A stretch of 54,017 nucleotides of DNA from positions 1 to 54,017 of the forward strand of contig JAEYHZ010000028.1 in the NCBI GenBank assembly GCA_023409265.1, in the 5' to 3' direction. This DNA is from Bacillota bacterium (GTDB lineage Bacteria > Bacillota > Clostridia > Acetivibrionales > DSM-1351). Each line of letters begins with the position of its first letter. The first letter of the stretch is position 1. Shown here piece by piece: positions 15,374 to 23,566 of this stretch. Below the pieces are notes generated by a model. That model did not search any database, was not told where the DNA came from, and saw only the letters and a program-made list of their open reading frames with translations. The position numbers were made by a program, and so were the translations under genes.

Positions 15374-17284
15374 ATGAATAATATTAAAAAATGGTTGTTT
15401 GACGAAGAATACAGAACTGTGACTTTCACGATTATTTCAGGAATATCCATATTACTCAGTCTTTTTGGACTGCTACCAAAAAGCTTTCCATTTGATATTG
15501 CATGGATAGCCATTATTTTATCAGGTGTCCCTATCTTAATCGGTGCCTTTAAAGGCCTGATATATGAGTTTGATATCAAGGCAGATGTTCTTGTGTCAAT
15601 TGCGCTGATTGCATCAGTATTTACAGGGGAATATTTTGCGGCTGCAGAAGTAGCCTTTATTATGACGATTGGTGCTTTACTTGAGGAACGTACGGTACGT
15701 AAAGCCCGGGAAGGAATAGAGAAGCTGGTTTCCCTCTCTCCCAGGACTGCAAGAATAGTGAAAGACGGCATAGAAACCATTGTTCCGGCTGAGCAGGTTC
15801 AAGTAGGGGATACACTTAGGGTTCTGGCTGGAGAAACTATTGCTGTAGATGGTGTGATTCTTAAAGGCCAAACATCTGTAAATCAGGCTGTTATGACTGG
15901 AGAGAGTCTCCCTGTAGATAAAGATGTGGGTGATGAGGTCTCCAGCGGAACTGTCAATCAGTTCGGAAGCTTTGATATGAAAGCAACCAGGGTAGGAGAA
16001 GACAGTAGTCTCCAGAGAATGATCAAGCTGGTTGAGTCTGCTGATGCAGGAAAGGCAAAAATTGTGGGTATAGCAGACAGATGGGCGACCTGGATAGTAG
16101 TAATTGCCCTTACCTCAGCAATTGGAACCTGGTTTTTAACCGGAGAGATAATACGCTCTGTAACCATTCTGGTTGTATTCTGTCCCTGTGCACTGGTGCT
16201 TGCAACACCTACAGCAATTATGGCCGGAATCGGAAATGCTACAAAGTATGGGATACTTATCCGTGAAGGCGATGCACTGGAGAGATTGGCAAGAGTAGAC
16301 CGTGTCGCTTTTGATAAAACCGGAACACTGACATACGGAAAGCCCGAGGTTGTTGCAGTAGAAAGTTATAGGGACGGGCTGTCAAGGGAGCAATTACTGT
16401 CTCTTGCAGCTTCAGCTGAACTAAGGTCCGAGCACCCGCTTGGAAAAGCAATTACGGAATATTATAAGGCAACAGCAATTCAGCAACTTCCTCAACCTGA
16501 TGAATTCGTAATGGCTCCCGGAAGAGGAGTCAGGGCGGAAGTCAGCGGTCATGCAGTATTGGCAGGTAATATGGAGCTTATGAAAGAGAATGGAATAGCT
16601 GTTTCCGGTCATATTGCCAATAACATCGGTAAATTCAGGTCTGATGGCTGCACCTGCATACTGGTTGCTGTGGATGGAGTTACAGAAGGTTTCATAGCCT
16701 TATCGGATACTTTAAGAAACGATGCTCCGGAAATAATAAAGAGAATTTCAGCTATTGGTATGAAGAGTACCCTTATCACAGGTGATAATCCCCGTGCGGC
16801 AAGTCACATGGCCAGACAGGTAGGAATAACGGATGTTTTTTCAGAATGCCTGCCTGAGGATAAAATGGCAGCTATCAAGAAGTATCAGGATAATGATGAA
16901 ATGGTTTGTATGATCGGAGACGGTATAAATGATGCACCTGCATTAAGGTCTGCCTTTGTGGGCATCGCCATGGGCGGTATCGGAAGTGATATTGCTGTAG
17001 ATGCTGCAGATATTGCACTTATAAGAGATGATATAGAGACATTGCCGCATTTGCTGCAGCTGTCTAAAAAGACAATGAGCACTATAAGATTTAATTTAAT
17101 TTTGTCCATGGCACTCAACTTTGGGGCTATAATAATGGCAATGACAGGAATACTTAACCCGGTATTGGGCGCACTTGTGCATAATGCAGGGTCTGTAGCA
17201 GTTATTATCAATTCGGCGTTGTTGTTGAACTGGAAGAAGAAAGATTCAAATGGGTCGGTTTCCAGTGAAGCCGCCTCTATATAG
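15374..17284 (+). CDS. Heavy-metal P1B-type ATPase
   Basis: A 636-residue metal-exporting ATPase without an N-terminal heavy-metal-binding domain. Motifs: transmembrane CPC at about residues 270-272, phosphorylated Asp near 314 in DKTGTLT, TGES in the actuator domain, HP in SEHPLGKAI, GDGINDAP near the end, and final helices with NFGAIIMAMTG and LVHNAGSVAVIINS. CPC fits Cu, Zn/Cd/Pb or Mn classes; the final HNxGSxxVxxNS helix is closer to Zn/Cd or CtpC-like pumps than to the YN/MSS pattern of copper pumps. With a Cu-type CsoR upstream, the metal is uncertain. Confidence 0.92.
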   Translation: MNNIKKWLFDEEYRTVTFTIISGISILLSLFGLLPKSFPFDIAWIAIILSGVPILIGAFKGLIYEFDIKADVLVSIALIASVFTGEYFAAAEVAFIMTIGALLEERTVRKAREGIEKLVSLSPRTARIVKDGIETIVPAEQVQVGDTLRVLAGETIAVDGVILKGQTSVNQAVMTGESLPVDKDVGDEVSSGTVNQFGSFDMKATRVGEDSSLQRMIKLVESADAGKAKIVGIADRWATWIVVIALTSAIGTWFLTGEIIRSVTILVVFCPCALVLATPTAIMAGIGNATKYGILIREGDALERLARVDRVAFDKTGTLTYGKPEVVAVESYRDGLSREQLLSLAASAELRSEHPLGKAITEYYKATAIQQLPQPDEFVMAPGRGVRAEVSGHAVLAGNMELMKENGIAVSGHIANNIGKFRSDGCTCILVAVDGVTEGFIALSDTLRNDAPEIIKRISAIGMKSTLITGDNPRAASHMARQVGITDVFSECLPEDKMAAIKKYQDNDEMVCMIGDGINDAPALRSAFVGIAMGGIGSDIAVDAADIALIRDDIETLPHLLQLSKKTMSTIRFNLILSMALNFGAIIMAMTGILNPVLGALVHNAGSVAVIINSALLLNWKKKDSNGSVSSEAASI

Positions 17285-17370
17285 CATGGATCACATTTAT
17301 GTGGTATTCTTATGGAAATGTAAGTGCCGGACAAAATAGTCCGGAAAGTTCAGAAATATCGGAGGCGTAA

Positions 17371-18051
17371 GTGATTTATCGAAACATAAAACCAGCAAGA
17401 TTTATAGACAGGCCTAACAGGTTTATTGCAAATATAGAGGTTGATGGAAAGCCTGAGATTTCTCATGTTAAGAACACCGGCAGGTGCAAAGAATTGCTGA
17501 TTTCCGGCGTTTCTGTATACGTACAGGAATTTGAGGGAACCACCAGGAAGACTAAATATGATCTGATCAGTGTTTATAAACAGGATAGATTGGTTAACAT
17601 AGACAGTCAGGTTCCAAACAAGGTGTTTCATGAGTGGTTGAAAGATGGCAGGCTTTTTAATGGTATCAAGCTGATTAAGCCTGAGGCAAAATACAAAAAT
17701 TCCAGGTTTGATTTTTATGTTGAAACTGAAGAGGAAAAGATATTTATGGAAGTAAAGGGCGTAACACTTGAAAATAGCAATGTAGTGCTATTCCCTGACG
17801 CTCCCACCGAAAGGGGAGTAAAACATCTCAATGAGTTGATGGAATGTGTTGAGGAAGGGTATAAAGCCTATGTCATATTTGTTATACAGATGAAGGGGGT
17901 AGGTTATTTTACGCCTAATTCCGTTACACATAAGGAATTTGCAGATACGTTGAAACTGGCAGAGGCGAAAGGAGTTGGCATTCTTGCATTTGATTGCAAT
18001 GTGGGAGAAGACTCTATTGAAATATCAGAAAGGGTAGAGGTGAAATTATAA
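17371..18051 (+). CDS. sfsA: DNA/RNA nuclease SfsA family protein
   Basis: A 226-residue SfsA homologue. An N-terminal OB-like part (FIDRPNRFIANIEVDG, HVKNTGRCKELL) is followed by a PD-(D/E)xK nuclease-like core with SRFDFYVE and the Glu-x-Lys motif FMEVKGVTLE. E. coli SfsA was first tied to maltose gene expression and was later described as a nuclease; the cellular role remains unclear. GTG start, with GGAGG five bases upstream. Its stop overlaps the next start by one base (TAATG), so it is translationally coupled to the YjbQ gene. Confidence 0.93.
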   Translation: MIYRNIKPARFIDRPNRFIANIEVDGKPEISHVKNTGRCKELLISGVSVYVQEFEGTTRKTKYDLISVYKQDRLVNIDSQVPNKVFHEWLKDGRLFNGIKLIKPEAKYKNSRFDFYVETEEEKIFMEVKGVTLENSNVVLFPDAPTERGVKHLNELMECVEEGYKAYVIFVIQMKGVGYFTPNSVTHKEFADTLKLAEAKGVGILAFDCNVGEDSIEISERVEVKL

Positions 18052-18440
18052 TGCTTTATGAATTTGGACTGAAAACCGAGAGACAGAATTTTTATAACAT
18101 TACCGGTAAGGTAATGGAGGCACTCACTAAAAGCGGAGTCAAGGAGGGTGCCGTGTTAGTCTTTTGTCCACATACCACAGCTGGAATAACCATTAATGAG
18201 AACGCTGATCCTGATGTTGTGAAAGATATGCTGCTGGGATTGGACAAGGCATATCCCGACAGAGCAGAATTCAGGCATATGGAGGGTAACAGCCATGCAC
18301 ATCTCAAAGCAAGTGCCATAGGCAGCAGTCAGTATATTATTGTGGAAAACGGCAGACTTGTCCTCGGTACCTGGCAGGGTATCTACTTCTGTGAATTTGA
18401 CGGTCCGAGAAGCCGCAGGTTTTATGTTAAAGTAATGTAA
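18051..18440 (+). CDS. yjbQ: YjbQ family (UPF0047) protein
   Basis: A 129-residue member of the YjbQ family, some of which show weak thiamine-phosphate-synthase activity. Conserved segments: VFCPHTTAGITINENADPDV, HMEGNSHAHLKAS, and a closing LGTWQGIYFCEFDGPRSR. The His and Glu residues in these segments are the putative active site. It overlaps sfsA by one base and probably forms a two-gene unit with it. Confidence 0.92.
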   Translation: MLYEFGLKTERQNFYNITGKVMEALTKSGVKEGAVLVFCPHTTAGITINENADPDVVKDMLLGLDKAYPDRAEFRHMEGNSHAHLKASAIGSSQYIIVENGRLVLGTWQGIYFCEFDGPRSRRFYVKVM

Positions 18441-18604
18441 ATCACACGCTGGAAAACAAGTTAAGAAAAGTTAGGAAAAACTAATTATCAAAAATTAATT
18501 GAGAAAAATCAATTTGGAGAAAATAGGACCCGGAAAAAAATATAAAGTTTTGGATGGCATATAAAAAGAACCCGGTAACATAGGAATGTTTATAAATAGG
18601 ACTA

Positions 18605-18930
18605 ATTACCCACAAAAACCTGTGCATAACATGGGCTTTTTGTGGATTACTTGTTAAAAACCAACATAGTTATCCACAAAAACACTATATTTTGTTGATA
18701 AAACTGTTGATAATCCAATATATATGGGGATTTCTTGTAGATAAATAGATTTGTTTTTCCACATAAAAATAATTCACAGATAAGGTGTGAATTATGTTAA
18801 AAATCTGTGGATTTTACACTTAAAAGTTTAAGTTATATCCACAGTAAAACTATATTTTGTTGATAAAGCTGTGGATATAACTATATATATGGGGATAGAT
18901 TGTTGATATAGCCATAATATAATCCACAAA
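18605..18930. other. DnaA-box-rich non-coding region
   Basis: Between yjbQ and the LacI gene, 9-mers close to TTATNCACA are packed on both strands. Matches are TTATCCACA (18670-18678), TGTGCATAA (18621-18629), TTTTCCACA (18755-18763); one-mismatch forms include TTACCCACA (18606), TGTGGATTA (18641), TGTTGATAA (18693, 18705, 18858), TGTGGATAT (18870) and TAATCCACA (18920). A partial repeat CTATATTTTGTTGATAAA occurs twice, about 165 bases apart. It is very AT-rich. No gene is seen in 18441-18986. Possible DnaA titration or regulatory site; oriC is less likely because dnaA/dnaN are absent. Confidence 0.5.
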
Positions 18931-18986
18931 ATCCTAAAAGGTGGTACCACCCAATTTGAGAAGAACATTATTCAATTTTTAACAGT

Positions 18987-20000
18987 TTATTTTCCGGTGG
19001 TTCCCCTTATAATAAGTTCAGGCAGCGTAGTATAGCTCTGAACCTGCAGAGAAGGATTTTTTATTTTTCGTATTAAAGTAGAGCCTGCCTGGATGCCCAT
19101 ATCAAAAACATTAATATTAACCACTGTGGGAATGGGTTCTATGATATGGGAGAAAGGATACTCGTCAAAGGTAATCAGGGCAATATCTCCGGGTATGGTT
19201 AAGCCACGTTCCTTTATGGATTTAACCACCCCCAGGGCTATACTGTTATTCTCACAAATAACGGCCTCCGGCTTTACCATAATGTCAAGAAGCTGGCTCA
19301 TTTGTGTATATCCTGAATCTTTTGTAGAATCCCCAAAGCTGATAAATTCCCTTCCAATTTCAATATTTTTTTGTTCCATGGCGCATTGGAAGCCCTGAAG
19401 TCTATGCATGGAGATCATATCATTTTCACTGCCACCTATAAAGGCAATTTTTTTATACCCGCATTCCAGCAAGTGACCGGCTGCAATTTCACCTGAAAGA
19501 TAATTGTTTGTATCAATCCAGCATAGCTGGCTCTCAAATTCCGGTTTTCCAATTATTATATGCGGAAAATTTGTATTAACCAACAGTGAAGGTAAGTCCC
19601 TGTTTATTACAGAGCCATGAAGTATAATGCCGTCTGCGCTCTTTTGAGCAATTATTTTTTTTATCAGATCCTTCTCCTCCTGATCAGTGCTAATGCTCAT
19701 AAGGCTCAGGTTGTAGTTCTTATCAGATAATGCCCTTTGTGCTCCGCACATGATTTCAAACATGTGAGGATTTGAGAAGGCAACGTCTCGCTCCAGCCTT
19801 GTCAGAAACACGATGTTTCTGGTTGACTGTCTTGCAAAGTTACTGGCGCTTTGATTTGGATAGTAATTAAGGTTTTTCATGACCTCATTAACCCGGTCAA
19901 CAGTGGCCTGTGAAATAGTAGGAGACTTGTTTATAACTTTTGATACGGTAGAAATCGACACACCGGCCTCTCTGGCAACATCCTTTATGGTTATTGACAT
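18987..20000 (-). CDS. LacI-family transcriptional regulator
   Basis: A 337-residue repressor with an N-terminal LacI helix-turn-helix (TIKDVAREAGVSISTVSKVI, residues 3-22), the hinge helix region NQSASNFARQST, and a periplasmic-binding-protein-like sugar domain. The start at 20000 lies eight bases after AGGAG; the in-frame GTG at 20009 overlaps that site. It is divergent from a maltodextrin-type importer, whose promoter is flanked by two LacI-type operators, so it is the likely local regulator. The effector is probably a maltooligosaccharide (inference). Confidence 0.94.
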   Translation of the reverse strand: MSITIKDVAREAGVSISTVSKVINKSPTISQATVDRVNEVMKNLNYYPNQSASNFARQSTRNIVFLTRLERDVAFSNPHMFEIMCGAQRALSDKNYNLSLMSISTDQEEKDLIKKIIAQKSADGIILHGSVINRDLPSLLVNTNFPHIIIGKPEFESQLCWIDTNNYLSGEIAAGHLLECGYKKIAFIGGSENDMISMHRLQGFQCAMEQKNIEIGREFISFGDSTKDSGYTQMSQLLDIMVKPEAVICENNSIALGVVKSIKERGLTIPGDIALITFDEYPFSHIIEPIPTVVNINVFDMGIQAGSTLIRKIKNPSLQVQSYTTLPELIIRGTTGK

Positions 20001-20085
20001 ACAACCCACTCCTTAAAATAACAATCCATTTTATATTTGTAAAAGTATATTTCTATAATATAAAAAGTTTAAATATCATGTTTAT

Positions 20086-20105
20086 ATAGTACAACGTTTT
20101 CCTAA
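20086..20105. promoter_or_regulatory. Upstream LacI-type operator
   Basis: ATAGTACAAC-GTTTTCCTAA is an imperfect palindrome sharing 13 identical bases (AACGTTTTCCTAA) with the downstream operator at 20218-20237. It lies between the two divergent genes and upstream of the importer promoter. Confidence 0.65.
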
Positions 20106-20134
20106 ATAAATCAATACCTTACTGGTAAAACCTA

Positions 20135-20163
20135 TTGATTTATTAAATTATACTGGCTATAAT
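20135..20163 (+). promoter_or_regulatory. Promoter of the sugar-importer operon
   Basis: TTGATT (20135-20140) and TATAAT (20158-20163) are 17 bases apart, a strong sigma-A promoter. Transcription would begin about 95 bases before the binding-protein gene, leaving the downstream operator inside the leader. Confidence 0.7.
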
Positions 20164-20217
20164 GATGATAAATCGAGGAAAACACATACAAAAATATGTG
20201 CATAATTCACGAAACTC

Positions 20218-20237
20218 TTAGTAAAACGTTTTCCTAA
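20218..20237. promoter_or_regulatory. Downstream LacI-type operator
   Basis: TTAGTAAAAC-GTTTTCCTAA is a 20-base palindrome with one mismatch, centred on the CG typical of LacI-family sites. It lies 132 bases from the upstream operator; a tetramer or two dimers could loop or block the promoter. Confidence 0.75.
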
Positions 20238-20263
20238 TACATATAATCAAGGAGGAACTAAAC

Positions 20264-21532
20264 TTGAAAAAATTTATTGCCATTCTTATGTCAATACTTA
20301 TTGTTTTGACAGCTTTTACCGGCTGCGGCAGCTCAACGGCGTCCACAAGCTCAGCTAGCCCCTCTGCTTCTGCAGAAACCTCAGGTACTCAGGCACAGAG
20401 TAGTGAGGCCGCTAAGGAACCAGTTAAAATTACAATCTGGCATGAAACAGATAAGGGTATAGCGAATGAACTCCAGACCGAACTGAATAAACTTGCTCCC
20501 GCAATAGAAGTAAAGGTGGAACGCAAAGAAAAAATGTCCGATGCTTTAAAGCTGGTTGGAAATGATCCCAAGAGTGCTCCTGACATGTACTTCTTCGCAC
20601 ATGATAAAACCGGAGTCTTTGCTCAGATGGGTATATTGGCTCCAGTAACAGACTTCATATCAAAAGATGATATGGCTGATCTGATACCAATGACTGTTAA
20701 AGCTGCTACATATAAGGATCAGATTTACCAGTTGCCTGTATATTTCGAAACACAGATGTTTATGTATAACAAGGCATTAATGAAGCAGCCGCCTGCTACA
20801 ACCGACGACCTGCTGAAATATATGGAGACCAACACTAAGGACGGATCGTATGGCTTTGTAGAACAGCACAGTACGGCCTACTACGCATCAAGCTGGCTGC
20901 ATGCCTTCGGCGGATACATAATCAATGAAAAAGCAGAACCAGGACTTAACACAAAGGAAACAATAGCAGCAATGGAATACCATAAGCAGTTTGTCAAATA
21001 CCTTCCAAAAGACGGTGAATACAATACAGTTACAACTTTGTTCAAGGAAGGCAAGGCACACTCTATAATCGGCGGACCGTGGCTGGTACCTGATATTAAG
21101 GCTGCCAAAATAGATTTGGGAATAGCCGCCATGCCGACAGTTAATTCCACAGGTAAGCCTCTTACTCCATATTCGGGTGTTCAGGGTGTTTGTGTGCTTA
21201 AGTCGGCAGAAAGCAAGAAGGAAGCTATCACAGCGATACTTAAGCAGCTTGCAAAAGCAGATATAGGTATAGCTCTGGCAAAGTCGGCCAACTGTGCACC
21301 TGCCAATCAGAAATGTTATGACGACCAGGCTGTCACCTCCAACGAAATGATAATGGCTATGAAAAAGACAGCTGAAAATGTAGTACCAATGCCTAATGTA
21401 CCGGAAATGGATGTTATGTGGACAGTTACCGAAACAATGCTTGCGGCAGTAAATAAAAACAATGCCGATGTTCAGACCACCAGTGAAAAGGCTCAGAAGG
21501 ACGCATTGTCACAGATTGAGGCAATGAAATAA
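20264..21532 (+). CDS. ABC sugar-binding lipoprotein (maltodextrin type)
   Basis: A 422-residue extracellular solute-binding protein of family 1. The signal peptide ends at a lipobox FTGC with Cys21 as lipid anchor, followed by a Ser/Ala/Thr-rich linker and the binding domain (KITIWHETDKG, DMYFFAHDKTG, IIGGPWLVPDIK), similar to MalE/CycB-type maltodextrin receptors. TTG start with AGGAGG upstream. First gene of an operon with two permeases and a GH13 enzyme, so maltooligosaccharides or cyclodextrins are the probable ligands. Confidence 0.92.
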   Translation: MKKFIAILMSILIVLTAFTGCGSSTASTSSASPSASAETSGTQAQSSEAAKEPVKITIWHETDKGIANELQTELNKLAPAIEVKVERKEKMSDALKLVGNDPKSAPDMYFFAHDKTGVFAQMGILAPVTDFISKDDMADLIPMTVKAATYKDQIYQLPVYFETQMFMYNKALMKQPPATTDDLLKYMETNTKDGSYGFVEQHSTAYYASSWLHAFGGYIINEKAEPGLNTKETIAAMEYHKQFVKYLPKDGEYNTVTTLFKEGKAHSIIGGPWLVPDIKAAKIDLGIAAMPTVNSTGKPLTPYSGVQGVCVLKSAESKKEAITAILKQLAKADIGIALAKSANCAPANQKCYDDQAVTSNEMIMAMKKTAENVVPMPNVPEMDVMWTVTETMLAAVNKNNADVQTTSEKAQKDALSQIEAMK

Positions 21533-21627
21533 TCCTCAGTTATTTGTGTAAACTATACCTTCAGTTGACAAAGGGAAGCACGCCTGACAGGGCCTGAAAA
21601 CCGTGTATACCCTTGCCAACTGGAGGT

Positions 21628-21661
21628 AAAGGGTGATGCAAATCAAGGGCATCACCCTTTA
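21628..21661 (+). terminator. Intercistronic hairpin after the binding-protein gene
   Basis: AAAGGGTGATGC pairs perfectly with GCATCACCCTTT over a 9- to 10-base loop. No T run follows, so it probably protects the upstream mRNA or reduces read-through, giving more binding protein than permease. Confidence 0.65.
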
Positions 21662-21787
21662 GAGCCGTTTAATGTCTGCGTGTGGCCGGCAAAATACGCC
21701 AAAATGACGAGTATAATGACACATTGAACATGCTCTTATGGGAAATATATCGGTACACCAATTTATACACAAAGAGAGGTGGCATAT

Positions 21788-22672
21788 TTGAAGAAAAAAC
21801 TAATCCCATATTTATATTCTTTTCCTTCGCTTCTGACAATTGGAGTAATTGTATTATTCCCAATAATTTATACAGGGTATATTTCATTTACAAATATGAA
21901 TGTATATCACTGGTTCGATTTTACATTTATCGGCGGTGAAAATTACAAAAAAGCATTACTTGTGTTTGATTCGGGGTTTATACCTTCACTGATAAGAACC
22001 CTTTTATGGACATTTATAAATGTTCTTTTGCAGTTGATAATTGCATTTTTTATCTCTCTGGGGTTAAACGCTGAAGGACTGAAATTAAAAACCTTCTATA
22101 AGACACTGCTGATGTTTCCCTGGGCCATGCCGGGCTATGTCTCGATTTTGTTGTGGCGTATGGGAATGTTCAATACAGAGTTCGGCTTACTTAACCAATG
22201 GCTGAGAGGAATGGGCATCTCGGGAGTAAACTGGCTCAGCAGCAATACAATTGCCTTTATATCATGTATAGTTGTAAATCTATGGCTTGCACTGCCCTTT
22301 ATGATAATGATTATTGACGGTGCACTGCAGAGCATTGATAAATCCTATTATGAAAGTGCTAAGATCGAAGGTGCAGGCTTTTTTGCTCAAATACAAAAGC
22401 TTACTGTACCTCTTATCCGCCCGGTTATTGCACCGGCGGTAATATTGACTACTTTTACAACCTTTAAGCAGTTCGATATTGTTTATCTTCTGACACAGCA
22501 GCAGGGTGCTAAAACCGGTGCCGATATTCATACAATTATCAGCTATGCCTATGAAAAGGCCTTTATAACCAATAACTACGGTTACAGTTCAGCAATTTCA
22601 ATAATTATCTTTGCGCTTTTGATAGTTCTTTCTGCAATTACCCGTAAAGATCTGAGGGAGGAAGGAACATGA
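21788..22672 (+). CDS. ABC sugar permease (MalF-like)
   Basis: A roughly 294-residue inner-membrane permease with six predicted helices. The EAA loop that contacts the ATPase is visible in SYYESAKIEGAGFFAQIQKL. The TTG at 21788 is preferred because GAGAGG lies eight bases before it; the GTG at 21779 overlaps that site. It shares four bases (ATGA) with the next permease gene. It works with the binding protein at 20264 and the second permease as the translocation pore. Confidence 0.92.
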   Translation: MKKKLIPYLYSFPSLLTIGVIVLFPIIYTGYISFTNMNVYHWFDFTFIGGENYKKALLVFDSGFIPSLIRTLLWTFINVLLQLIIAFFISLGLNAEGLKLKTFYKTLLMFPWAMPGYVSILLWRMGMFNTEFGLLNQWLRGMGISGVNWLSSNTIAFISCIVVNLWLALPFMIMIIDGALQSIDKSYYESAKIEGAGFFAQIQKLTVPLIRPVIAPAVILTTFTTFKQFDIVYLLTQQQGAKTGADIHTIISYAYEKAFITNNYGYSSAISIIIFALLIVLSAITRKDLREEGT

Positions 22673-23511
22673 GTAACGATACAAAAAAAACCATAAAACT
22701 AGTGCTTCTGAATATATTTTTCATAGTGATATGTTTTGCCGCATTGGTGCCTATTCTTTATGCTGTTTCAGTTTCCTTCAATGCGGGGAACAATCTGCTG
22801 ACATCGAAGTTTTCCTTTATTCCTGAAGCTTTTACCCTTGATAACTATAAGACAATACTGGTTGACAACCCGTTTCTGGTATGGCTGAAAAACAGTATGA
22901 TACTGTCGGTGGCTACAGTCATAATCGCACTGGGTGTTTCGGTAATAGGGGCCTACGCATTTTCACGGAAGCGCTTTACCGGAAGAAAATCAATCCTTTA
23001 TATATTACTTATTTTAAATGCTTTCCCCTCCATATTGTCAATGTTCGCAATGTACAGGATACTAAAGCCCTTTGGACTTATTAATTCATACCTTGGACTG
23101 ATACTGATCTATACAGGGACTATGGCCATCTTCGGAGTATGGAACCTTAAAGGCTATTTTGACACAATACCTGTTGAGATAGAAGAGGCCGGCAAAATAG
23201 ACGGAGCAAGCGACTTTCAGCTGGTAACGCGGATAATGATTCCACTGGCCAGACCATCCATGCTGGTTACAGCCATAATGATACTGATATTTGTATGGAA
23301 TGAATACATTTTTGCTGTAACCTTTATGACCGGTTCGGAAAAATACACGCTAGCTTCAGGGCTTTATTCCCTGCAGGCAACCGAATACACCAGAAACTGG
23401 CCGGTGTTCTCGGCAGCATCCGTTCTTGTTTCAATACCTATTCTGATAATATTCTTTGCACTGCAGAAAAACATGGTTTCAGGGTTAACTGCCGGAGGTG
23501 TAAAACAATAG
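22669..23511 (+). CDS. ABC sugar permease (MalG-like)
   Basis: A 280-residue permease with six predicted helices and the EAA motif EIEEAGKIDGASDFQLVTRI. The ATGA overlap with the previous gene indicates translational coupling. A MalG-type ending (LQKNMVSGLTAGGVKQ) identifies the group. No ATPase gene follows, so a multipurpose MsmX/MalK-like ATPase must be encoded elsewhere. Confidence 0.94.
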   Translation: MSNDTKKTIKLVLLNIFFIVICFAALVPILYAVSVSFNAGNNLLTSKFSFIPEAFTLDNYKTILVDNPFLVWLKNSMILSVATVIIALGVSVIGAYAFSRKRFTGRKSILYILLILNAFPSILSMFAMYRILKPFGLINSYLGLILIYTGTMAIFGVWNLKGYFDTIPVEIEEAGKIDGASDFQLVTRIMIPLARPSMLVTAIMILIFVWNEYIFAVTFMTGSEKYTLASGLYSLQATEYTRNWPVFSAASVLVSIPILIIFFALQKNMVSGLTAGGVKQ

Positions 23512-23566
23512 CGTAAATAAATCCGGAGATGTAAAACAATAACATAAATAAATTAAGGAGCAATAT

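Noticed and set aside
15151..15780. 209-codon minus-strand frame over csoR and the ATPase gene
   Set aside because: Antisense shadow spanning two conserved genes; no ribosome site.
18605..18930. Chromosomal replication origin
   Set aside because: DnaA-like boxes are present, but dnaA, dnaN, rpmH or other origin genes are absent from the window; I kept it only as a DnaA-box-rich region.
18938..18953. GGTGGTACCACC as a T-box motif before the LacI gene
   Set aside because: It is a bare 12-base palindrome without stem I, specifier or terminator, and lies after the LacI gene end.
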